NCBI GenBank assembly: GCA_015698045.1
Contig: BLAL01000041.1
Location: 62,001-126,000 of the forward strand
From: Rhizophagus clarus
Lineage: Eukaryota > Glomeromycota > Glomeromycetes > Glomerales > Glomeraceae
DNA: 64,000 nt
Direction of reading: 5' to 3'
The notes beneath the pieces are model-generated. The model saw only the letters and a program-made list of their open reading frames with translations. It did no database searches and was not told the origin of the DNA. This document shows, one piece after another, positions 35,438 through 45,137 of this stretch. A program made the position numbers and the translations under genes. Position 1 is the first letter of the stretch. The number at the start of each line of letters is the position of its first letter.

Positions 35438-36041
35438 TTATAAAAATAAGTTTATTATTAGACTAATTAAAGATTGAATACATTTCTTATTTACAAATCT
35501 CTTGGCCATTTTTCTAGTAAAAGATTGCCAAAAAAAAAGTTTTTAGTTTCTTGAATTCTTTACAATTAATATTTTTTTTTTTTTTATAAACCTAACTGTA
35601 TCTTTTAAAATTTATTTAGTTTAAAAACTTCAAGTTTTAATAAAATTATTGGCTTAAAATAAACTTCATTAAAGGTATTTTTTATAATTATAAATTTCAT
35701 ATTTCTTTCATATTTTTGAAATTATTACTTTTTACATAAATCAAAAAAAAAAAATATAATATATTTTTTTGTTTAAAAAAAATTTTTTTAAAACAAATTA
35801 GTTATAAGTATTAAATAAAACTATAGAAAAAAACCAATTTTAGATTTAAATATTTCTTTCAATTACATTAAATTTTATGAAGGTAAATTATAATTTTTAA
35901 ATTGTTTACTTAAATAAAATTTTGTTTTTATATAAAAATAATTATGTAATTATATTCTTAAAATGTTAGAATAATTAATAATTATAAAGAAGTTTAATTA
36001 TTAATATACAGTATATTACAGATTATATAGCAATAGTAATT
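35438..36041. other. AT-rich spacer
   Basis: The interval is nearly pure A/T with long homopolymer runs. No gene, RNA or repeat unit is seen. Confidence 0.5.
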
Positions 36042-36079
36042 ATAATTTAAATTGTAATTTAAAAATTTATGGAAAAACC

Positions 36080-38590
36080 AAATAGCTGTGCAAATAACAG
36101 AATTCTTAGTGACTCTTAACTCACAATCAAAATAAGCAGACATATTTAAAATAAGGTTAAAAAAAGCACAGCTGGCATTAAACATAGTATTGTGCATTCT
36201 AATAATAGATCCTGATATCACAGTCCCTAACAAGTTGCCAAACAACCATGCATACAACGTAGTAAAAAAGGCACATGACTATTACTTTAAATTCCATCCA
36301 TTGATAGAAAGTGAAGAATAGAACATACCATTAATAAGCTTAAGTGTAAGAAATTTAGTATATCAACAAGTATTGGATATACAAAAGAAAGATAAAGAAA
36401 TAATCATAAGAAAAGCAGCAGCCCTTTCAATATATGGTACATTACAATTACTCAACTATGATGCGTCAAACACAATCACATGGCAGTAAATATGTAATAT
36501 CAATAAAAGATTAGCAAAAAAAAAAACTCCAAAATGGTTCATTATACTATTAAGGGTTATACAGTATTTATCTCAACTAAAAGACCTTTGTAAGGTAAAC
36601 GCAAAATTTTTGACCTTAGAAAGTATACCAGAAACAGAAAGAGAAACTTTTGCAAATATGCAAGCTTTTAAAATGGTTAAAAAAATTCTATCTACAGATA
36701 ACAGGAAAAGAGAATTTGTGTGGATACACCAAAATCATAATTTAATATTGGGGCAAATTAACAAGAAACACATAACAAGAAAATATACAATAAAATACTG
36801 GATTATGATTAACAACACACAAAAAGATAATAATGAAATAATATATAAAATCATATAATATTGTAATGGCTGCCTACTTAATGACAAAAGAATTAACAAA
36901 GGAATTCATAACTGTTACTTTAATAAGAATCATTTAGACTTGAATTGTATAAACAGAATTTTTAGTTGCAAAAACATATCAAATATCAAAATCATTAAAA
37001 ATATCCTAGAAATCAGACACCATCCAGAAAGCCAACACAGTTCAAAGCATACACCTAACCTTATACAGATATATGATTATAACATAACGCTTATTTAAAA
37101 TACATTATCAAATAAAGAATCAATAACTAGAGCTCCAAATTGTAATTTTTGGTTCTGTTTTTAATTCTGATCTATAAAATTTTACTGAAAACATTTTTCA
37201 GTTTAAAATTTTTACTGAAAACTGTTTCCAGATAGAACTTTTACTGAAAAAATTTTCAGTTAAAAAACATTTACTAAAAACAGTTACAGTTTAAAAAAAC
37301 TGGTTTGGTTCTGGGTTTCAGTTCCAAAAAAACTGAACTGAACTAGACTGAATAAAATACTTCAAAATAAAGTATTTTTGGTAAGTGGTTTTAACTGAAA
37401 ATGTTTTCAGTTAAAGTTTTATCTGAAAATATGTTTCAGTAAAGATTTTAAACTAAAAAACATTTTTAGTAAAATCTTATGATCAGATTCAGCTAAAACC
37501 AAAATGGAACTGAACTGAACCATTCAGACCTCTATCAATAACATAACACATAGTATTACTACATCATTTAAGATCAATATTCAACCCATCTGATATAATC
37601 AACATATGTACAGATGACTTATTAACAAGTTGTTTTAATACAGAACTGAACACCTTTATAAAACATATAGGTATAGGTTGGGTGATACTTAACAACAAAG
37701 ATGAAGTAATAGTGGAATGCAGTAGTTCAATTAAAGACTGGTCATCGTTCACATGTGTAGAATTAGGAGCCATATTATCAGTTATGTTAATATTACAAAC
37801 AGGACAAATAGTAAATATTTTTACAGATTCTCAAGCTGCAATTGACAGTATCAACTATATAAAGATAAATCTAGTAAATGGAAAAAACAAAGTACAAACA
37901 TGGTACAAAAGCAATAATTATAGTATAATTAGCAGTATAATCAATCTTATTGATAGTAAATATTTAAAAATCAAACTAGTAAAAGTTAAAGGTCACTCAG
38001 GAGTCAAAGGTAATGAAGAAGCAGATAGAGTAGCCAAAAATGGCACAGAAAGACTAACTTGTATCACAATTAATGATTCTCAACAAAAAGATTTAAAATA
38101 TGATTTATATTGGAATAGCAAAAGAGTTGACAGGATTATCAGAAAATTTATAGACAACTTATGTAAGTCTGCATTAGATGCATCATGGTCTTTAAATTGT
38201 ATATATAGAACAATATTTTAAGATACAACCCAAATAATAGAAGAAATAGTTATATAAGCAGTATTCAAAAAAAATACAGGATTTAATTGTATAACATCAT
38301 TGGTAAATAACAGATTCATAAAGCATTTAAAACTTACAAATAACCTGTTACCAACTCTAAAAATTATGAAAGAAAGAAAGTATGATCTATATAGAGATAT
38401 AAAATGCAGGCTGTGTTTGAAAGAAAATGAAGATAATGATCATATAATCTATTGTTAGCAACTCAAAGATAAATGGTTAATGGTAGCCAATAGTACTATG
38501 TGTAAAAGTAATCAAATAATTAAAGATCTTTTGCTACAAGTAAAGGAATTTCAAATAGATCACAAAAATATACAACAATTATTATCATGA
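36080..38590 (+). pseudogene. LINE ORF2 C-terminal remnant with RNase H
   Basis: From about 36080 the plus strand reads a polypeptide downstream of the reverse-transcriptase domain (LALNIVLCILIIDPDI, HPLIESEE, IIIRKAAALSIYGTLQ), broken by stops. After the nested MITE an RNase H domain follows at about 37610-38040. The carboxylates are visible in ICTDDLLTS (first Asp), CVELGAI (Glu), IFTDSQAAID (Asp) and KVKGHSGVKGNEEADRVAK (His and last Asp). A cysteine-rich terminal part (CRLCLKENEDNDH) near 38410 fits the C-terminal zinc knuckle of such ORF2 proteins. The open stretch 37682-38221 is the best preserved. Confidence 0.8.
37128..37533. mobile_element. 406-bp hAT-type MITE inside the LINE
   Basis: The ends TAGAGCTC and, complemented from the right, TAGAGGTC match at 7 of 8 positions. 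The octamer TCAATAAC is duplicated at 37120-37127 and 37534-37541. The interior alternates ACTGAAAA, TTTTCAGT and AACTGAACTGAAC words in both orientations, so it can fold on itself. Its insertion after the LINE gives a relative age order. Confidence 0.85.
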
Positions 38591-39327
38591 AATAACAATT
38601 TCTTTGCTCATACAATTGGCTTTAATTATCTATTACTTTTGCACATCTGATGCTAAGAAACTTTTTTCCAAAAAGAAAATATAAAGAACTTAAGGATATT
38701 GTTAAATTAGAAAAAACTATATTTACAATTACTACTATATTCTTAGAAATATTTATTAATAAATTTTATGATATTATTTAACAACTATAATATAAGATAA
38801 TAGCAGAATAGAAATATATAAAAAGAATTAAAAAGCAAGATTTAAAGAAAAAGATACCAGTATACCAACATATTACATATAAACGAACTCTAGTACTACA
38901 AGCAAAAGATAAAATATATGACTTGAAAGAAAGAAAAATTCTTAAGCATAATGAACAATGATTAATAACATTAGAAAAAACAAGACAATATATAAATCAA
39001 TTTATTAAAAAGAGAAATAAGGTTATTTGGAAGATATATAATAATATTAAATTATACATATATAAATATAAATTTTTTGTTTAGAGAGTAGTGAAAGCAT
39101 ATACTGAAGCCATATATTTTAAGGATTCTATATAATTTAATAGTTACTATAGGAGGGGAATTACATAAGGTGATAGTAGGACACAGGAGCAATTTTTTGG
39201 ATGGAGAACTGGTTCAGAATTTTAATAGATTAGTAATATACAACAGAACTTTCTGTAATTTATATAATTAATAAACTCATGAATTGCACTACCTTACAAA
39301 AAAAAAAAAATAATTTAAATTGTAATT

Positions 39328-39739
39328 ATAAAGAAGCAAATTTATTAAGTTAAAATCTATTTTATAAAATTGGATTCTTATATAAAATATAATTATATAG
39401 AATATAACCATATAAATATATTATTGCCATTTTCAAAAATATGTACAATTTTCATATCGATCATTTCATATGTGCTGATCTATACCCTAACCCTAATTTT
39501 TTGGGATAATCCCAAATTTTGCAGACCAATTATAATGACGATCAGTCATTTGACACTATTGTAATACAGTGGTGGTTTTTTGCTAGACTTATACCTTTGG
39601 TGAGTGGTATTATTATAAAAAAAGAAGTGGCGCACATATTGAGTATTATATTAGGATTTAGGATATAATCCTTCATTTTTTGTGTAAAAAATAAAATGTT
39701 TCTTGTGAAAAAAAAAAACTCTTGCTATTTTATCAAAAT
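39328..39739. other. Spacer before a small decayed gene
   Basis: No coding feature is supported. A short CCCTAACCCTAA near 39487 resembles telomeric repeat but is only two units long. The interval probably includes the upstream region of the small gene starting at 39738. Confidence 0.4.
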
Positions 39740-40234
39740 GGTTCATAAAAGAAGTGAAAATAAATTACAGAAGCGAAAAGATAAATCCTTTTCAAAAAGA
39801 AAAAGGTGAGTGGACACTCGAACCGCCTAGAGTGGTTACTTGGTCTGCCTGTAGTTTTTCAGATTTTTTTTAGATAGATAATTTTTTATAATTTTTCTTT
39901 CTTATATATTGTTTTTATTTTTATTTATTTTGGAGGGTTTTTTTATAAAGGCTTTGTTATGAATTATTGTATTCGGTTGTATATCTGGTTTCTAATTTAA
40001 AAAATTAGTTTAGATCGATAAAATAGTTAAAAATAAAAATAAAGGTATAAATTTCAATAAATTATTTAATTTTATTCTTAATTTACTATTACTAACATTT
40101 ATTTTAGAAATTTCACGTCTAAAATGACAAAAATCACTTGCTGTTGATTTATATCAACAAAAATTAAAACAAATAATAGACGTAGAAAAAAAATTAGATA
40201 ATGAAATTAATAGATGGCAAAAATATAGAAAATA
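39738..40234 (+). pseudogene. Small basic coiled-coil protein, two exons
   Basis: The first exon (39738 to about 39805) encodes MVHKRSENKLQKRKDKSF plus SKRKR and ends at a GTGAGT donor. After an intron of about 300 nt, TTTTAG leads into an exon near 40108-40234 reading QKSLAVDLYQQKLKQIIDVE, then a Lys/Asp/Asn-rich helix ending WQKYRK and TAA. A TGA codon sits near the start of exon 2, and the junction frame is uncertain, so the gene is probably broken. It is convergent with the decayed SANT/RS gene at 40600-41234. Family unknown; the strongly basic first exon would suit a nucleic-acid-binding or nuclear role. Confidence 0.4.
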
Positions 40235-40359
40235 AATAAATTTAAATTTCTTTTAACCAATTTTTGTTTGATTTTATTCGAGCGAATAAATAAAGCATCA
40301 TATTTTAATATTTTTACTTTTTTATTACTAATTTGGTACTTGTTTCGCAACTATTTTTT

Positions 40360-40450
40360 TTTTGAAAATAGCTCCCAGGATACGTGACGTGAACGTCAGT
40401 ACCAATTCACATCCCAAAAAAATGGTTAATGTCCCGTGCCTCAGGATGAA
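40360..40450 (-). repeat. 3'-terminal segment shared with 52790-52920
   Basis: On the minus strand this reads ATTTTTTTGGGATGTGAATT, GGTACTGACGTTCACG, then ATCCTGGGAGCTATTTT and a hairpin-like AATAG, GCGAAACAAGTACCAAAT. Nearly the same order of words occurs on the plus strand at 52835-52920. In both places the segment lies just downstream of a SANT-domain gene remnant, suggesting a common element end or 3' untranslated region. Confidence 0.6.
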
Positions 40451-40599
40451 CATTATCAATTATCACGAAATTTGAAAATTAAGTTTGATAAAATATATTA
40501 TATACAATATAATTTTTATTATAATAGAATTATTTTATATATGTGAAAATTTGCAACAAAAAAAAGAAAAATAGGATAAAAATAATAATTAATAAAAAA

Positions 40600-41234
40600 A
40601 AATAAATTTAACGATTATTTCTTAAACGAGAGCAATATCATCTATGATAATCTCTCGAACGAGAATAAGAGCGAGAATGTGATCGTTGCCTACAATGATC
40701 TTGTAAACAAAATTGAAATCAGGAATGTGATCATCTATGACGATTCATTGAAATAGAACGGAAACTATCTCATCTATGATAATGAGATCAAGATTTACCT
40801 CTCCGTCTACTACGCCTATTTCTTCTATATCTTCTATAAGCGTATCTAAAATGATCTAAAATAAATGAATAACTAGTTTTATAAAAATTTAATTAAATAT
40901 GAATATAGTTACCACTTCGAAGCCAAAATTCATCACTTAGTTCATCATAAAATTTACGATCATGCCAATTTGAACTTCTTAATTCATATTCATCTGCATC
41001 TGGATCTCTGCTTAGCAGCCTTTTTAAATTTTCATAGCCGCATTTTAGAGAGTACTATTTCACTTGGCACATAATTAGCAATTCGAGTCTAAAGGTCTAA
41101 ATGATGAGTATTATCTTTGAACAGCTGATGGTGTCTTCGCCTTTGTTTGATCAATGTTAACGCAATATCATCAGGCCACTCTGCAACTGGTTCATGCAGA
41201 TTTAGTATTTGGATTACTTGATTATTTGCCATTT
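40600..41234 (-). pseudogene. Myb/SANT-like protein with RS-type tail, decayed
   Basis: The start at 41234 reads MANNQVIQILNLHEPVAEWP, DDIALTLIKQRRRHHQLF and then IANYVPSEI, which is the first half of a SANT-like DNA-binding domain. After a frameshift and deletion near 41060 the match resumes as CGYENLKRLLSRDPD and KFYDELSDEFWLRS. An intron (GT at about 40912, AG at about 40857) separates an Arg/Ser/His-rich tail (RYAYRRYRRNRRSRRRGKS). In that tail four stops are TGA where CGA (Arg) is expected, consistent with deamination of methylated CpG. Non-functional. Similar genes lie at 49761-52620 (split) and 62572-63237 (intact). Confidence 0.65.
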
Positions 41235-41239
41235 TTTTT

Positions 41240-41810
41240 TTTTTAATAAAAATGTTGTTAGAATGGTAAAAAAGTTTTAGAATGGGTATTTAAATATATT
41301 TCGCAAATATAACTACATTATCAATTAATGATAAATTGTTCTTTTATTCCTTATAATCAGTGATGTATGTAAATTGGATACGCGTAGCGTACATACTCTT
41401 AATTCTTTGCAAATTTTAGCGTTTTTCTTAATAGTGCTATTTTTGTTATATAAAGCGTGTATGAAATTGATGGGTTGCATTAATGGTTTTTATGGATAAT
41501 GTGCACTTTGTATGTATAATAATTTTAATAATTTTTTGAATTACTGAATGTAATATAATATTTAATTCTATACAATTGTGATTTTCAGAAAAAATTTTCA
41601 ATGGCAATATAATTTGTGTTACAATTTACATAATCAAATATTAATCCACTTTTAATTCGCTTTTAATTCACTTTTAATTCGCTTTTAATTTACTTTTAAT
41701 CACAAATTAATTGGTAGATCTTTTTAATTTAAGTTAGAATTGTATATCTGCTATACAAACTTATTTTTTTAATGCATAAAAAGATTTTGTTAGTTGTTAT
41801 GTTACTTCAA
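41240..41810. other. Upstream spacer of the transposase gene
   Basis: AT-rich, with four back-to-back copies of a 17-nt unit like TTTTAATTCGCTTTTAATTC near 41650-41700. No inverted terminal repeat matching the far end near 45120 could be found, so the left boundary of the element is unresolved. Confidence 0.4.
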
Positions 41811-41812
41811 TG

Positions 41813-44080
41813 TCGAACTCTAAGTAGCAAAGACCTTGTGAACATGAAAATTACCCTATTTCTCCTGAAATAATATATTATAGTGACCGAAAATTTACTT
41901 ATGTTGTCGTTCAAGAAGGTATCTACCCGTCAGCTACACAATTAAGATATACTGAAGCACCTAATTATTTTCCTGTGCCTGATTACTATATTATTAAAAC
42001 TACTTGGGGTCGGTCTAGTAACAGTCAAACTATTCAATGCTCTATATATTATATAGAAAGAGAGCTGCATTATTTAATTTGTTTCAGAGATAATTTACAA
42101 TATCAAGTTGTATCAGTTCAATCACCGTTTAATGCTTCAGTTGAACTACATGAAGTAAATTATTATATATTCATTATCTTAAAATGAAATCATAAATGAA
42201 GATACTTTAACATACACATCATTTTTGTTAGATTATAACTCCAAATAAAAAAACTGCTGTTTCTGGGATTCATCTTTTTGGGCTTCAATTGAAATGTATT
42301 GATAGAAATCGCAAAGGTAGACCACATGAATTGAAACCCAATGAAAAATCAAGTAAAACTACACAAATTAAGTGTACCAAAGGTCTTGCAAAAAAAGAAC
42401 AAGTACATTTTGAGGATTCAATTAAAGACTTTTACAATCCCAAAGATCGTGTAGTTTTAAAGGCTTTGAATTTTACCGTTAAAAATAAAGAATATCATGT
42501 ATCATTTGGAAAAGATGATGATGTTAAAAAAAACAAAATTACATTCAATAACATATGTACAAGATGTAGAAAATATACCTCGTGATGCATATTATCATCT
42601 CGCAGCTATAGAATCAACATTATCGTGAGAATATGCTATTTCTCAAATACGACAAAAAATTAATACATGCATGGAGAAATTAATACCCATTAATTTTATT
42701 GACTTAAATTCTGCAATCATACAAGAAGATCCGTCAGAAGAACCTGATATAATAGATCCAACAATTATTGAACAAGTTGTTAATGCAACTGGAAAGGGAG
42801 CTTATCGAAGTATTAAAAAAATTCTTGAATATATTGTATTATCATATGTTAATGAAGGAAAATTAGATCCTGAAATACCAGTTATTCATCTTCGAATATC
42901 TGGTGATGGGAGAAATGTTGGACGGAAGGTGAAGCATGTTATGATTACTGTGGCACTATTAGATGATTCAATGAACCTTTTTAAGTCTGATTATCACTAT
43001 ACAATTGTTTTATTCCTAGGGACTGAGAATTATTCAACTTTAAAAGTGGCAACAGTTGCTCTTATTCAAGAATTACAAGAATTGAGTAATACAGGAATGG
43101 TTATCAACGATATTTTTTGGTGGTTTGAGCTTTTTTTTAGCTCTGATTGGAAATTTCTTTCTATCTGTTTGGGTTTTAATGCTGCAAATTCTAACCATTT
43201 TTGTCCGTGGTGTGAAATAACTAAAAACCAACATGGAAATGGGAAAAGTAACTGGATGATTAGTAAATCAATGAGTGTTTTAAGTGAAAATCCAACAGCA
43301 TATCCAGGTCATAAATTACCTCCACTTTTTAACATGATCTCACTTAAAAATCATATTCCAGACAAGCTTCATATCATGTTACGTATTACTGATCGCTTAT
43401 GAGAATTGGTTTTACAAGAAATTAAAAATGAAGGATTATTTAATGATATAACTCAAAACATTATAATCAAGAAGATGGAAAATCTAAAAATACAGTTTAA
43501 ATTTTGGAAAATTCATGGTACTGATAATTGAAATTATACCTCTTTAATGGGTGATGATAAGCTTTGTGTCCTTCGAAATTTCAATTTAACAAAACTTTTT
43601 GATCCAGAACGTGCTACATTAATTAAAAGTTTATGGGATGGATTTGCTGAGTTATATGATCTATTAGGAGAAAAAAAAACAGATTCACAATACTTTCATT
43701 TAAAAGCAAAAGCATAGTACGAATTATTTTTAAAAAAAACTGTAGTAGATCCTAAAACTAATATTATCTTAGAACAAGGACTTTACCGTTCTTCAGATGT
43801 AACCCCTTATATTCATGTTTTAGTGTCACATGTTTGGGAATTTATGCTTATCCATAAAAGGTAAGGATTAAATTCCTTTTCGTGCAGTGCTGTTGAAAAA
43901 AAAATCATGATCATGTTTGTTATTTTTTTAAGAAAACTCTCAAGAATAGTGGGAAATTTCAAAATAAAACATCAGCTATTCGTGAAATTTTGGAACATGA
44001 AAATTGACATTTTTTTTATACTCAAAATAACATTTCTCTTTCATATCCAAAACCTCAACATATTCATGTTTTATAATTTT
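41813..44080 (+). pseudogene. Putative DDE-type transposase, broken
   Basis: Exon 1 ends at a GTAAAT donor (42155); exon 2 begins after TTGTTAG at 42232 and reads IITPNKKTAVSGIHLFGLQL. A frameshift near 42550 and TGA at about 42627 break the frame. The best preserved block (42671-43402) contains HLRISGDGRNVG, then FFSSDWKFLSICLGFN, then HFCPWCEITK and PDKLHIMLRITDRL. After a stop and another frameshift near 43897, HVWEFMLIHKR and FSCSAVEKKNHDH follow. Asp in SGDGR, Asp in SSDWK and Glu in AVEKK are candidate DDE residues and CPWC a zinc ligand pair. I recall similar proteins in Rhizophagus and in aquatic invertebrates, without an assigned superfamily. Calling it a transposase rests on repetition and the DDE-like spacing. 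Confidence 0.55.
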
Positions 44081-44109
44081 TTCTACATTTTATTACATTT
44101 GTATTACAA

Positions 44110-44773
44110 TAAAACTTTAAATTTGTTTCACCCAAAAATGTATATATATAAATCCTACTTCACAATAATTCTCTTTTGCATCTTTTTCACCTTTAATTTT
44201 CCATTCAATTACAACTTCTCCAGGATTATACTTGGATTTACGCCTTTTGGTAGTAATACTTTCAGTAGCACAATGAGTTGCAATAGCAAGTGAATTGTTT
44301 TTTAAATGTTGAGGCGGATCATTAAATAAGACAACATAGATTTGTTATTCTTCATCATAAAATTTTCGACCCCATAAGTGATTGTTCAAAATTTCACCTA
44401 ATATTTGATATCCAGTAGATCCTCGGAAAATGTATTTGTAAACATTTCTATTATTATGATAATGAATATGACCTTTGAAAACATCAAAAAACTGATGTTC
44501 AGTACAAGCAAGAGATACTAACTGGTGACCCTCTCTTTTAAATCCATTTGGTAGCTTATGGTGAATTAAGTAAACAAGAATATTTTTAAATTTTTTATTA
44601 TTTAACTCTGATAAATTATCTAAATTATTACGTAGAATATTATATTTTTTTATGATTACTAAATGCCGTATAAGTTCTCTTTGTTTCTTAAATTGTTTTT
44701 GACAAGTAGAACAAAAAAATTCCATTATAGCAACAGTAACTTGTGTTTTAAGTAAAATATTATTGCTTGACAT
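44110..44773 (-). pseudogene. C2H2 zinc-finger protein of the same element
   Basis: The start MSSNNILLKTQVTVAI is followed by a finger FFCSTCQKQFKKQRELIRHL (residues about 18-38). Conserved segments HQLVSLACTEHQFFDVFKG and STGYQILGEILNNHLWGRKF come before a TAA at 44345-44347. Homology to copy 1 continues beyond this stop (VVLFNDPPQHLKNN, VVIEWKIKGEKDA) to about 44113. Copy 1 has TAA at the same position, so the stop is ancestral to both; either it is the true end (142 residues) or both descend from a dead parent. An AG acceptor (TTTTTTCAG) lies 17 nt before the ATG in both copies, suggesting a 5' untranslated intron. Its role in transposition is unknown. Confidence 0.55.
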
Positions 44774-45137
44774 ATTAAAACCAAATCTGAAAAAAATAAA
44801 AAATACTTTTAATACAGTTTAAATAAATAAACATAATAAATATAATAAATATAAAAAATATTTATTACATTATAATTAATAACAATTAATAATTAACATT
44901 TCAACTCACAAGTTGCTGATTGTCTTCTTTTACTTCTCAGACTCATCAGTTTCTGGGTATGCTCATTAGTTTAACGTGTATTTTTAATAGTGTTTTATTT
45001 TTTTTTAGGGTGTGTTTACTGAATTGATCATGAAAAGTTTTTTTTTTACTAATTAAAATTATGTAACATTGATTAAAATTATAATACAAAATTTGGCCCA
45101 ATTTTAACAATTAGCCGATATGATAAAGTTTTTTTTT

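Larger units (their letters stand above)
36060..39309 (+). mobile_element. 5'-truncated LINE with RNase H
   Basis: A perfect 18-nt target duplication, ATAATTTAAATTGTAATT, flanks the element at 36042-36059 and 39310-39327, and a poly(A) run precedes the right copy. The plus strand carries the C-terminal half of a LINE ORF2 with an RNase H domain. The 3' tail (GGTGATAGTAGGACACAGGA) is shared with the fragment at 35270. A 406-bp MITE at 37128-37533 is nested within it. The copy is 5' truncated and its frames contain several stops, so it is dead. Confidence 0.9.
41813..45120. mobile_element. Zinc-finger/DDE-type element, copy 2
   Basis: Two convergent genes meet near 44.1 kb: a putative DDE-type transposase on the plus strand (41813 to about 44080) and a C2H2 zinc-finger protein on the minus strand (44773 to about 44110). 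The right end at about 45120 is shared with copy 1 at 745-4305, which carries the same gene order in the opposite orientation. Both genes carry stops or frameshifts. The left boundary is not resolved and no target duplication was found. Confidence 0.65.

Noticed and set aside
39483-39500. Telomere-like CCCTAACCCTAA
   Set aside because: Only about two units in the middle of ordinary sequence. Too short to indicate a chromosome end or an internal telomeric array.
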